Positions 48,900 through 58,330 of a stretch of 64,000 nucleotides of DNA are shown one piece after another (within the stretch, counting starts at the first letter, position 1; each line of letters starts with the position of its first letter). Both the position numbers and the translations under genes were made by a program. Under the pieces are notes generated by a model. That model was not told the DNA's origin, did not search any database, and was given only the letters and a program-made list of their open reading frames with translations. The stretch is from the NCBI RefSeq assembly GCF_016925675.1, contig NZ_CP070506.1, positions 3,594,501 to 3,658,500 on the forward strand, written 5' to 3'. This DNA is from Pseudomonas hygromyciniae. Its GTDB lineage: Bacteria > Pseudomonadota > Gammaproteobacteria > Pseudomonadales > Pseudomonadaceae.

Positions 48900-50192
48900 T
48901 CAGGAATCCCAGATCGCGCCGTAAGCCGGTATGCCCCGGGCTTCCATCTCTTGAACCACCCGGCGGGTCAACGCCTGGTTGGCGATGCAGATCACCGCTT
49001 CGGCCCCTACCGCTTGCACGGCAGCGTAGGCCAACTGCACAAGGTCAGGCTTGCCCCGCACATCGGTGTCCCAGATCACGGCGTCGGGTTGTGCCCGCAC
49101 AATTTCCTCTACCAATGCCGCGCCATAGGTCTTGGCGGGGCTGCGGGTAGACCACACCAACTGGATCGGCACCTGCGCCGCCAGCAAATGCGGCATCACC
49201 GGGCCGATACCACTCCCTGTGGCGATGTACACCACTGACTTGAACAAGGTCTCGACGTTGGCCACGCCCGCGATAGTAATCCCCTTGACCCACACATGCG
49301 ACGGCAAGCGGTCGATATAGCGCCCCGTCCAATCCCCGGCTCGGGAAATAATCAGGCGAAAGCCCGGCTGGCCCGGAGTGGGAATATTGGCGAACGAATG
49401 CCACTCCAGCAGTGGCTGCAGACTGATTGCAGTGGACGAGCCGGCAAACGGCGTGGTGTGTAACAGGCGGGTCACTACCGCATGGTCGGAAGGTCGGTGA
49501 TGACTGACCGCCACCCTGCTCAGGCGCAACCAAGGCAGGGCAATACTCAGGCTCAGCAGGAGCAACACCCAGAACTCCACTGCATGCAGCAGGCTGCTCT
49601 GGGGTAACGCCAGCAGCGTTTGCGCCCAGAACAGCAACAAGGCCGCCCAACCTGCAAACCGATGCACGCGCTCGAAGCCGTTATGGAAGCGACCGCGAAT
49701 CCACGGCTGCGCCATCACCACCATCAGCACCAAGATGCCGAACAATGCGCCACTGACCAGCAACCATGCCGCCGAAACGCTGTGCGGCTGTTGCAGGTAA
49801 CGCCACCCCTGGCTGCCGACCAGCACCGCAAACCACAACGTCGCCGCCACCGCGCCGCCGCTGTGCAGCCCCCCAAGGTGATAGACCTTGGCCGCATGGC
49901 GACGGATGCACAGCGGCCACGTCACGGGGATCCGCGTCGCCAGCCAGAACAACCCGTTGATCACGTACTGCTGGCGCACCAGGATCGCCAGGGCCAGGTT
50001 GAGCATCACCAGCCGCGACACCACCTGCACATCCACCCCTGGCAGCTCCAGGCAGGCCAGCGCAAACCCGCCGTTGGCGACGAACACCAGCGCCACCAGC
50101 CGGTTGTAATGGGAAAACAACGGCGCGCCAGACCAGCGTCTCCACCCGCCAGGCCGCGCAGGCAATGGCGTTTCCATCAGCCGGTCAATCAT
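48900..50192 (-). CDS. Six-helix membrane protein with ferredoxin-reductase-like NAD(P) domain
   Basis: 430 aa. Residues about 25-225 hold six transmembrane helices, with His residues placed as possible haem ligands (KVYHLGGLHSGG and RFHNGFERVHRF). The cytoplasmic part resembles ferric-reductase/FNR folds: HSFANIPTPGQPGFRLIISR, a nucleotide loop YIATGSGIGPVMPHLLAAQ and a terminal PAYGAIWDS. The usual flavin motif RPYS and the Cys-Gly NADPH-exit motif are not seen. It starts in an ATGA overlap with the adenylation gene, so the two are translated together. Redox activity is inferred; the substrate is unknown. Confidence 0.7.
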   Translation of the reverse strand: MIDRLMETPLPARPGGWRRWSGAPLFSHYNRLVALVFVANGGFALACLELPGVDVQVVSRLVMLNLALAILVRQQYVINGLFWLATRIPVTWPLCIRRHAAKVYHLGGLHSGGAVAATLWFAVLVGSQGWRYLQQPHSVSAAWLLVSGALFGILVLMVVMAQPWIRGRFHNGFERVHRFAGWAALLLFWAQTLLALPQSSLLHAVEFWVLLLLSLSIALPWLRLSRVAVSHHRPSDHAVVTRLLHTTPFAGSSTAISLQPLLEWHSFANIPTPGQPGFRLIISRAGDWTGRYIDRLPSHVWVKGITIAGVANVETLFKSVVYIATGSGIGPVMPHLLAAQVPIQLVWSTRSPAKTYGAALVEEIVRAQPDAVIWDTDVRGKPDLVQLAYAAVQAVGAEAVICIANQALTRRVVQEMEARGIPAYGAIWDS

Positions 50193-51797
50193 GGGCGACC
50201 ACCCTCTTGCCGGGCGAGTTGCTGCCCCTCGACGCTGTCACGAGCCCATTGCAGCAGAAGGGTCTTGTCGATCTTGCCGCGCGCCGTCAGCGGCAGATTC
50301 TCCACAGCAAAGATCAACGCGGGAACGCAGTAGTACGCCAAGCGCTGCGCGCAGTACTGCCTGGCGGCCGGAACATTCGCACTGGCCGGCGTCACAAACG
50401 CCACAAGGTGCTGACTGTCGAACTTCAGTGCCACCGCCCGACTACACGAACCACACGCCTCCAAGGTGGTTGAAACCGCATCCAACTCCACGCGAAAACC
50501 ACGCACTTTGACCTGATCATCAACTCGCCCCAGATGCTCCAGTGCCCCGCTGCCCGTCCAGCGTCCCAGGTCCCGTGTACGAAACATCATCCGGCCCGCC
50601 CCCCAGGAACGGATCAGGGCGATAGCGTTGCGCAGTCAACAGCGGGTTGTTCAGATACCCCGCCGTCACCCCGTCGCCCCCGGCCCACATCTCACCGACC
50701 TCCCCTGGCGCGCACGCACGCCCGTGTTCATCCAGCACATACACGGTGTTGTTGGGCGTAGGCGTGCCGATGGTCAAGGGTGCCCCCGGCGTATGCCGGT
50801 GCAGCGTGTTGACGATGGTGGTTTCGGTGGGCCCGCAGCCGTTGTAGAACACGCAATGGGCCGCCCATCGGTCCGCCAGTGCCTGTGGGCACGGCTCGCC
50901 CGCCACTGCTACCGTCTCAAGGTCGGGGCACTGCTGGGGGTCAAGGGTGCCAAGGATTGACGGCGTTGCGATCAGCACGTGGCAAAGGCGCGCGGTCTGC
51001 CCGATATCCTGGGTGCGGATATGCAACGTTGCGCCGTGGGCCAGGCAGCCAAGAATTTCCCAGGCGGCCATGTCGAATGCAATGTTGAGAATCTGCCCGA
51101 CGATCATGCCCGGCCTAATGCCCAGGTTTCCCGGCGCCGTCAGCAGCACGTTGCACACATTGCGATGGGTCACCCGCACCCCGTTGGGCCGTCCCGTGGT
51201 GCCAGAGGTAAACAGCACAAAACACAAGTCGCCGGGGCGGGTCACCGCGACGTTTGGGTCCGCTTCCTCTACCAGCCACGGTGCCTGCACGAGAAACTCA
51301 TCCAGGCACACACACGGCTGATCGGCGGCCAGCGGCAGTCGATCCTTGAACCCCGACAATGTCAGCACAACCTTGCTCGACAACGACTCAAGGATCATCG
51401 CCAATTGGGCCGGCGGGGTAATTCTGGCGTCCTGGGGCACATATGCAGCGCCGACTTTCAACACCGCGAGCATCCCCACCAGCATGGGGATCGACCGCTC
51501 GACAAACAGCGCCACACTGTCGCCCGGCACCACCCCCTGTTCGATCAGGTGCGCCGCCAGCCGATTGGCTTGGCGATTCAACTGCCGATAGCTGATGCTC
51601 TGGTCTAGCCAGCGGGCGGCTATCCCCTCGGGTGCTGCCGCCGCGTGCGCTTCAAAAGCCTGGTGTATATAGGTGTAAGGCAGTGGATTGACCGCACCGC
51701 ATCCCCAGGCCTGGAGGGTATCGCGTTGCAGGGAGGGCAAATGACCTAACGCCTGGGTACTGACAAAACCGCTACTCGTTGCTGTTGCCGACATCAT
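50189..51797 (-). pseudogene. Stand-alone NRPS-like adenylation enzyme, one frameshift
   Basis: About 535 aa when repaired, from ATG 51795-51797 behind AGGAG. NRPS-type A-domain motifs in order: FVLFTSGTTGRPNGVRVTH (A3), FDMAAWEILG (A4), NGCGPTETT (A5), GYLNNPLLTAQRY (A6), RTRDLGRW (A7), GRVDDQVKVRGFRVE (A8) and the catalytic Lys in TARGKIDK (A10). There is no carrier or condensation domain. The frame breaks in six Cs at 50599-50604 (five needed), between A6 and A7. It should activate an amino or aryl acid as the adenylate. The product may be handed to the membrane reductase-like partner, but this is speculative. Confidence 0.78.
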
Positions 51798-52144
51798 GGG
51801 CTCACTCCTCATCTGGCTCCTGCCCACAGTGATCGGGCAGTCGGGGCGCTTGATTGAGGAACTGACACGACATTACAGACTTGCGAGAGGCTACAAACGA
51901 TAGGGAACGAGGCCATTCACAGGATTTATTTTTCCTACGAATGGAACATCCATTGCTGGCTGGCGTCTCCCTGAGCACAGCCGATTACCACACCCGCGAC
52001 GCAAGCCATTCACCGGCTCTTCGCGGACAAGGCCCGGCAGCAGGGCTACACCCTCAGGCCCAGCCAGTTACAACAAGTCAGCTCGCCGGCGCTCAAATCG
52101 CTATCATGAGCGCCTTTGCCCTTGTCGAGTGACCGAAGCTGTTC
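51798..52144. other. Intergenic interval, nothing identified
   Basis: About 350 bases between divergent genes (adenylation enzyme and LRR-kinase). I see no repeat, RNA or convincing small gene. An 83-codon frame at 51881-52132 has no ribosome-binding site or recognisable content. Confidence 0.5.
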
Positions 52145-53450
52145 ATGGATACCCTTGCCCAACTCAAGGCTGGCCAACTGGCTGGCATCAAGCGCCTGGA
52201 TCTGTCCTGCGGCCTGACGCAGTTCCCCCGGGAAATCTTCGACCTGGCCGATTCCCTGGAAATCCTCAATCTGAGCGGCAACGCCCTGAGCAGCCTGCCG
52301 GACGACTTGCACCGCCTGCCCCACCTGCGTGTGCTGTTTTGCTCGGACAACGCCTTCACCGAACTGCCGGCATGCCTGGGCCAGTGCCAGCAATTGAGCA
52401 TGGTCGGCTTCAAGGCCAACCAGATCGAGCACGTGCCCGCCGCCGCGCTGCCGTCGCAGTTGCGCTGGTTGATCCTCACCGATAACCGCATCAGCCAGTT
52501 GCCGGACGCACTCGGTGAGCGGCCCCTGCTACAGAAGCTCATGCTGGCGGGCAACCGCCTGGAGCAACTGCCAGCGAGCTTGGCCCAATGCCATAACCTC
52601 GAGCTACTGCGCATCGCCTCCAACCGCTTGACGCAATTGCCGCAATGGCTGCTGACGCTACCGCGCCTGACCTGGCTGGCCTATGCCGGCAACCCGGTAG
52701 AAAGCGCGGTGCAAGTGGCCAATGATGACGCGACGCCGAACATTCCCTGGGCTGAACTGCAACTGGCCGAAGTATTGGGCGAAGGCGCTTCAGGCGTGAT
52801 TCGCAAGGCGTTCAGGCAAGCGTCAAACGCGCCTGTCGCCGTCAAACTCTATAAGGGCACCATCACCAGCGACGGTTCGCCGCTGCACGAAATGCAGGCC
52901 TGCATTGCCGCCGGGCTGCATCCCAACCTGATCAAGGTGCAAGGCCGCGTGATCGGCCACCCCACTGAGCAGGCCGCCCTGGTGATGGACCTGATCGACC
53001 CGAGCTACCGCAACCTCGCCGACCTGCCCAGCCTGGCGTCCTGCACCCGGGACGTCTACGACCCTGCCACCCGTTTCAGCCTTGAAGTGGCGTTGCGCAT
53101 GGCACGCGGCATCGCCTCCGTGGCCGCGCACCTGCACCGGCACGGCATTACCCATGGCGACCTGTATGGCCACAATATCCTGTGGAATGCCGAGGGCGAT
53201 TGTTTGCTCGGGGATTTTGGCGCGGCGTCATTCCATGCCACCGCCGACACCTTGGAGACCAGGGCGTTGCAGCGCATTGAAGTGCGGGCGTTCGGGGGTG
53301 TTGCTGGGGGAGTTGCTGGAGCGCATTGATAGCGGGTTGAGCGATGAACAGCGCCAAGTGCTGGAGGCGCTGCGCGGCAGCTGCTGCCAGCCGCAGGTGC
53401 TGGCGCGTCCGGCGTTCCAAGAGATCGAGGCACTGCTGTCCTCACTCTGA
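52145..53450 (+). pseudogene. Leucine-rich repeat protein kinase, one frameshift
   Basis: About 434 aa when repaired. Residues 1-200 contain around eight LRRs of the form LxxLxLxxNxLxxLP (for example LEILNLSGNALSSLP). Residues about 205-434 form a eukaryotic-like kinase: LGEGASGVIRKA (P-loop), VAVKLYK (Lys), HRHGITHGDLYGHNIL (catalytic loop with HGD instead of HRD) and LLGDFGAAS. Five Gs at 53294-53298 (four needed) shift the frame after RAFG. The true end, FGVLLGELLERIDSGLSDEQ and onward, runs to a TGA at 53448-53450. As sequenced it stops at 53329. The target is unknown; it may be a cytoplasmic signalling kinase. Confidence 0.83.
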
Positions 53451-53460
53451 AACGCCATGC

Positions 53461-53536
53461 AAATGTGGGAGCGGGCTTGCCCGCGATAGCAGTCGGTCAG
53501 TCACACCGCTATCGCGGGCAAGCCCGCTCCCACACA
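53461..53536. repeat. REPIN (TGTGGGAGCGGGCTTGCCCG type)
   Basis: Inverted copies of GTGGGAGCGGGCTTGCCCGC with a short centre, between the convergent kinase and YebC-family genes. Confidence 0.9.
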
Positions 53537-53564
53537 AGCCCGCGCCCGTGGTTCCAGGCCGGTA

Positions 53565-54272
53565 TCAGCCTGCCAGGCCGACGAACATATCCTGCACGTC
53601 GTCATGGTTGTCCAGGCCTTCGAGGAAGGCTTCGACTTCCGCCATCTGCTCGTCGCTCAAACCGCTGACCGGGTTTTTCGAGATGTAGCCCAACTTGGCC
53701 GACAACACGGTAAACCCCTGCTCCGGCAAGGCTTTCTGTACCGCATCCAGGTCCGTGGTCTCGGTAATGAACAGGGTCGTGCCCTCTTCTTCACCTTCTT
53801 CAAAGTCCTGGGCGCCGGCTTCGATGGCGGCCATTTCCGGGTCGGCATCCGGGGTATCCGGGGAGGCCTCGATCAGCCCTACATGGTTGAAGTCCCAAGC
53901 CACCGAGCCCGAAGCCCCCAGTTGCCCCTTGCGAAATGCCACGCGGATTTCCGCCACGGTGCGGTTGATGTTGTCGGTCACGCATTCGACGATCAACGGT
54001 ACCTGGTGCGGGGCGAACCCTTCGTAAGTCACACGATGGTACTGCACGGTCTCGCCCAGCAGGCCCGCGCCTTTCTTGATCGCGCGCTCCAGGGTTTCCT
54101 TGGGCATCGAGGCCTTTTTGGCCTGCTCGACCACCAGACGCAGGTGGGCGTTGGTTGCGGTATCAGCACCGTTGCGGGCGGCAATGGTGATCTCTTTCAC
54201 CAGCTTGCCGAAGATCTTGCCCTTGGCATTGGATGCCGCTTCTTTATGTTTAACCTTCCACTGTGCGCCCAT
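53565..54272 (-). CDS. YebC/PmpR-family protein (YeeN-like paralogue)
   Basis: 235 aa. The start is [20 protein letters not shown] with the [15 protein letters not shown] segment typical of the family. [20 protein letters not shown] and [14 protein letters not shown] are the conserved core. The N-terminus differs from the AGHSKWANI form of YebC/PmpR, so this is probably the second, YeeN-like paralogue. Members are DNA-binding regulators or translation-rescue factors; the role here is not settled. Confidence 0.9.
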   Translation of the reverse strand: MGAQWKVKHKEAASNAKGKIFGKLVKEITIAARNGADTATNAHLRLVVEQAKKASMPKETLERAIKKGAGLLGETVQYHRVTYEGFAPHQVPLIVECVTDNINRTVAEIRVAFRKGQLGASGSVAWDFNHVGLIEASPDTPDADPEMAAIEAGAQDFEEGEEEGTTLFITETTDLDAVQKALPEQGFTVLSAKLGYISKNPVSGLSDEQMAEVEAFLEGLDNHDDVQDMFVGLAG

Positions 54273-54390
54273 GACTCACTCTCTTGATATCCGTGGCGCC
54301 GAGACGTCTACTGGCCGGCGCTTTGGCCGCAGAGTTTATAGGGCAAGAACCCTTCGTTCCACCAAAAAACCGGCCAGCGTTGCAGGTGCC

Positions 54391-55716
54391 TCAGGTGCGC
54401 AGGGGTTTGATCGCCACTGAACGATCCGGCACAAAGTCGCCCACTTGCGCCAAAACCGCAGGCCGGGCGTTCCAATAGGGCATCAGCACCAACGAGGAAA
54501 ACAACGCGGCGCCGGCGAACACGATAAACACCGTCACCGTATCGAAATAGCCCGGCAACAGGCCACCGAGAATCGCCCCCACCGAACCGCAGCCGTTGAC
54601 GAAACCCGCCGCCGTCGCCCCAGCCTTGGCCGTGCCGAAGTCGATCGCCGCCGTACTGCTGATCATCGAGTCCGGCCCGTACAGGGTCAGGCCCATGACA
54701 AACAGCAAGGCCATCACCAACAGCACGCTGCCGGTATGCAATGCCCCCATGAACAGCGCCAGCGACACCGTCAGCGCCAACAGGCTGAGCACGCAGGCCG
54801 GCATGCGCCGGGCGCCGAACAGTTTGTCGGACGCCAGGCCAATCATGATCGGCCCCAGCAACCCCGCCAGCTCGAACGCCGTCGGCACAATGGCCGCGCC
54901 AACCTTGCCCACCGAGGGCATCTGCTCATAGACGATGACCGGGCCCCACAACAGGATCGCGTAACGGGCCGGTTTCAACAGGAAGTACGCCAGGCCCAAG
55001 GTCAGCACCGTGCGGTTGCGCAAGATTTCGCGCAACGGCTCAAGGATGCTGATTTTCTTGGCCGCCGCCTGCTCCTCGGCGCTCATTGCCGGCTCAGGTT
55101 CGACTTCCGGCAGGCCGACGTCCTGTGGCGTATTGCGCTGGAAGATGAAAAACAGTACTGCCACCAACGCCACCACTGCGGCACTGGAAATAAAGGCCGC
55201 GTGCCAGGTGCCGATCAGGGTATAGGCCCACCAACCGGCAAACGGTGACGCCACCAACCCGCCAAACGCATAGCACGAGCTCCACAACCCCAGCACCCGC
55301 CCGCGCTGTTGCGCCGGGAAGAAACTGCCGAGGTTCTTGCACAGTCCCGACCAGCCGGTGGACTGCGCCAGGCCCTGGATCAACATGCACGTGACAAAGA
55401 TCGGCAAGGTGGCAAACGTACCCATTACCAGCGCGGCGGCCGCGGAAATCACCAACCCCCCCAACACCACCACCCTAGGGCCGAAACGGTCGGCGAGCAT
55501 GCCCCAGGTGAACTGGCCAACGGCATACGCCGCCAAGTACAGGCCATCCAGATTGGCCATCATCATCTTGTCCAGCGGGAAGTTCGGGTCGTCAACGATC
55601 CCCAACTTGGCCACGGAAAACGCTTTGCGGGTGAAATAGAAGGCGGCATAGGCCAGCCAGGTGATGGCGAAAATCTGCACGCGCCAACGCTTGATACTAC
55701 CCATAGGGATATTCAT
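54391..55716 (-). CDS. MFS transporter of the organophosphate/phosphonate (OPA) type
   Basis: 441 aa from ATG 55714-55716 (MNIPMGSIKRWRVQIFAITW). Twelve helices. Family features are YAAFYFTRKAFSVAKL in helix 1 (the R/K of OPA porters), MLADRFGPRVV (motif A) and GWSGLCKNLGSFFPAQQRGR. OPA-type MFS proteins move phosphorylated compounds. With LysR and phnWX nearby, uptake of 2-aminoethylphosphonate is a reasonable guess. It is divergent from the first LysR gene. Confidence 0.85.
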   Translation of the reverse strand: MNIPMGSIKRWRVQIFAITWLAYAAFYFTRKAFSVAKLGIVDDPNFPLDKMMMANLDGLYLAAYAVGQFTWGMLADRFGPRVVVLGGLVISAAAALVMGTFATLPIFVTCMLIQGLAQSTGWSGLCKNLGSFFPAQQRGRVLGLWSSCYAFGGLVASPFAGWWAYTLIGTWHAAFISSAAVVALVAVLFFIFQRNTPQDVGLPEVEPEPAMSAEEQAAAKKISILEPLREILRNRTVLTLGLAYFLLKPARYAILLWGPVIVYEQMPSVGKVGAAIVPTAFELAGLLGPIMIGLASDKLFGARRMPACVLSLLALTVSLALFMGALHTGSVLLVMALLFVMGLTLYGPDSMISSTAAIDFGTAKAGATAAGFVNGCGSVGAILGGLLPGYFDTVTVFIVFAGAALFSSLVLMPYWNARPAVLAQVGDFVPDRSVAIKPLRT

Positions 55717-55981
55717 GGTGGTTCTGACCTCAGGTGTGAGTGTGCCGGCAGAATCGAAAAGCAATTGCCTGTGTTTTTATTGTTTTGCACTGCAGTACCG
55801 GGTCGCAGGGCGCCGGTACTGGTCAGATGAGTCCTGCAAGGTTGCACGCAACGACCCATGATCGCCGAAGTTGTAGGACTCAACCTACGGCGACTGAGGG
55901 CTATCAAAGCAATGGCTGACTAATAGGTAAAATCGATTTATCGTATTTCAAATATAAGCTCAGCTTGTAAGAGGTCATGCC

Positions 55982-56857
55982 ATGTCGGTTTCCCATGCCC
56001 AACTCAAAGCGTTCCATGCGGTGGCGGTCCACGGCAGCTTTACTCTGGCGGCGGAGCGGCTGTTCCTCACGCAACCGGCCATTTCCGACCAGGTGCGCAA
56101 ACTCGAAGAGCGTTTCGGAGTGCTGCTGTTCCATCGCAACAAGCGCTCCGTGCGCCTGACCGATCTGGGGGAGCGCCTGCTGAGTATCACCCAGCGCCTG
56201 TTTGTGATTGCTGCCGAAGCCGAGGAATTGCTGCAGGATTCCAAGGCCCTGCAGACAGGCAGCCTGACCCTGGCCGTGGACGCGCCAGTGCACGTGCTGC
56301 CGCAGATCGCGCGGTTTTGCGAACGCTACCCAGGGATTACGGTGAAGATTGAGACCGGCAACACCGACGATGCACTGTACCGCCTGTACAACTACCAGGC
56401 TGACCTGGCGCTGGTGGGGCGTGACGTGGACGACGAGCGGCTGCTTTCGATCCCGCTGCGCGATGACCCGATGCTGGCCTTTGTGGCACGTAACCATCCA
56501 TGGGCCGGGCGCGAATCCATTGACCTGGCGGACCTGGACGACACGCCTCTGGTCCTGCGGGAAACCGGTTCGGTGACCCGTCAGACCCTGGAGCGCGAGA
56601 TGCACCAGGCCGGGCTGCGGATCCGCCCGGCGATACAGGTGGAAGGCCGCGAGGCCGCCCGTGAAGCGGTGGTGGTGGGGATTGGCGTGGGCGTGGTCTC
56701 GGCCTCGGAATTCGGCGCAGACTCGCGGGTGTACGCCATGCCGATCCGCGACTGCACCCAGCGCATGAAGGAAACGCTGGTGTGCCTGAAGGAACAGAGC
56801 TCGCGACGGGTGGTGGCGACCTTTCTGGAGATTGTCCGCGAGAGCCTGGATACTTGA
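55982..56857 (+). CDS. LysR-family regulator (phosphonate region, first)
   Basis: 291 aa. HTH: HGSFTLAAERLFLTQPAISD, followed by the linker helix and the effector domain (LTLAVDAPVHVLPQIARF, then AREAVVVGIGVGVVSASEFG). It is divergent from the OPA-type transporter gene (265-base interval) and probably controls it. It is related in sequence and layout to the second LysR of this region (shared GVGVVS and VxAMPI/VHAIPIR ending), consistent with AEP-utilisation regulators. Confidence 0.88.
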   Translation: MSVSHAQLKAFHAVAVHGSFTLAAERLFLTQPAISDQVRKLEERFGVLLFHRNKRSVRLTDLGERLLSITQRLFVIAAEAEELLQDSKALQTGSLTLAVDAPVHVLPQIARFCERYPGITVKIETGNTDDALYRLYNYQADLALVGRDVDDERLLSIPLRDDPMLAFVARNHPWAGRESIDLADLDDTPLVLRETGSVTRQTLEREMHQAGLRIRPAIQVEGREAAREAVVVGIGVGVVSASEFGADSRVYAMPIRDCTQRMKETLVCLKEQSSRRVVATFLEIVRESLDT

Positions 56858-56984
56858 TCACTGAACTGTGTGGCGAGGGGGCTCGTCCCCCGTTGGGCTG
56901 CGCAGCAGCCCCAATAAGACCGCCGCGTTTTATCAGATAGACCGCAGCGCCAGGGTTTGGGGCTGCTGCGCAGCCCAACGGGGG

Positions 56985-58265
56985 TGTAGAACCGTAGACA
57001 TCCTTTACATCTGAAACCGGGGACATCGTTTACACATTTGAAGCTTGGATGCGGCTCTTGCCGCGTCCAAGTCTGCCTAAGGGATAGTCACATAGGTACA
57101 GATCCCAAACATCCTCTTCAGCCTCTTTAAGCCCTATCCGTTCTCCAGATAAAGCCTCGCTGACAAATATCAGCTTGTTCTTCCACAAGATAGAGCCGTC
57201 CTGTCTGACACTTCGAACCTGCATGTCTGCCGGATATTCCACGGCGGGTAAGCATCCGGGGTAAGGCCGAGTAGATGGCACATACAACTCTCCCGGACGT
57301 TTCATGCCGAGCGCTTCGTGTGGTCGTATATAATTGAATTCATTCCTGAAATGCTCCAGCAACAGCTGTTGCTCAAGCAAGTCGCGTCCTAAAGGCAACT
57401 CGAATTTCAAGCTGCGGTGCATTCGCTCGTGGCGACCGTTCTGCGCGGGTCTTCCAGGCATGATTCGCTCGGGGTAGATGCCCAGACGGATCCACCAAAC
57501 CGCCAATGTAGACATTCTTGCCAGACCAGGAGAGGCAAATGGAACACCGTTGTCAGAACGAATGACTTGCGGCATGCCGTATTCCTGAAAAAAGCCTCTC
57601 AAATGCCTGTTTTACAGGCTGTGTCATGATCTTGGGGTGGGCCCTGCACGCCAGAATCAGGCGCGATGCGTGGTCAGTCACGGTCAAAGGAAAGCACATC
57701 TGCCCGTTAAGCATCTTGAACTGCCCTTTGTAGTCAGCACACCACGTCTTGTTGGGCTCGTTGGCTTCTCGCATTGGGGGCGTGGGAAGTGCCGTGTCGA
57801 CGCTTGAAGCGCCGTTTGCTGACCAATCCAAGCCGATCAAGCCATTGCCCTGCCGTGCTGGGGGGCAGGCCAGGTGATGGTTGGATCCTCGATTCGCAAT
57901 AGCTCGAGAAGCTTCTTCGGCCCCCATTTATCGTGGGCTTCCTTCATGGCCACCACGCGGGCCAAGATCTCATCGTCGGTTTTGTTTGGACTGTTATGAG
58001 GTCGTCGGGAGAGCTCGGACAACGACTTCAAATCGCCGTCATGCCGGGCAATCCATTTATCGACGGTAGGCCGACTCACATTGAATCGGTGTGCCAACTG
58101 GGTTTTCGTGTAGTTGCCAGAAAGCCAGTCAGCGACCAGTTTGATTCGTTGGTTCATGGGGGGACTCTTGGTTCCAGGGCATGATCAGATACCTCCTGAC
58201 CATGCGTATTAACCTGTAAACCATGTCCCCGGTTAGAAATGTAAACGATGTCCCCGGTTTGTACC
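56985..58265. mobile_element. IS481-family insertion sequence
   Basis: About 1.28 kb. The two ends are imperfect inverted repeats of about 50 bp, each holding two copies of an ACCGGGGACATCGTTTACA-like motif: left near 56990-57034, right as the complement near 58212-58256. These are likely paired transposase sites. GGGG on both sides may be the target duplication, though the G-rich target hides the exact edge. It carries one transposase gene on the minus strand. Confidence 0.8.
57030..58182 (-). pseudogene. IS481 transposase, several frameshifts
   Basis: About 380 aa when repaired. N-terminal HTH: LAHRFNVSRPTVDKWIARHD. DDE catalytic core: CADYKGQFK (first Asp), RSDNGVPFASPG (second Asp) and RPAQNGRHERMHRSLK (Glu). 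Extra bases in homopolymers break it near 58157-58162 (six Gs, just after a likely MPWNQESP start), near 57863-57868 (CCCCCC), near 57780 and at 57586-57591 (TTTTTT, reverse strand). As read, three partial frames remain (57837-58157, 57553-57927, 57030-57602). It is either inactive or affected by the same indel errors as other genes in the window. Confidence 0.85.
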
Positions 58266-58330
58266 GGGGCAAGCCCCCTCGCCACAAAAAGCCCTCTTGC
58301 CACAACACGCGTACCTGTCCCATCGTCAGG

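Larger units (their letters stand above)
56869..58286. repeat. REPIN of the GTGGCGAGGGGGCT class, split by an IS element
   Basis: The left part (56869-56984) has TGTGGCGAGGGGGCTCGTCC, then a central inverted GGGCTGCGCAGCAGCCCC pair, ending in CAGCCCAACGGGGG. The right part (58266-58286) is GGGGCAAGCCCCCTCGCCAC plus A, which completes the reverse complement of the left arm. Everything between belongs to the IS481-type element. Confidence 0.8.

Noticed and set aside
51881..52132. 83-codon frame before the LRR-kinase gene
   Set aside because: No ribosome-binding site, odd composition and no recognisable motif; probably chance.
53461..53536. Strong palindrome considered as a terminator or CRISPR repeat
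   Set aside because: It matches the REP class found at other borders in the window, is not arrayed with spacers and has no T run.
55904..56605. 233-codon frame antisense to the first LysR gene
   Set aside because: Shadow of the LysR gene.
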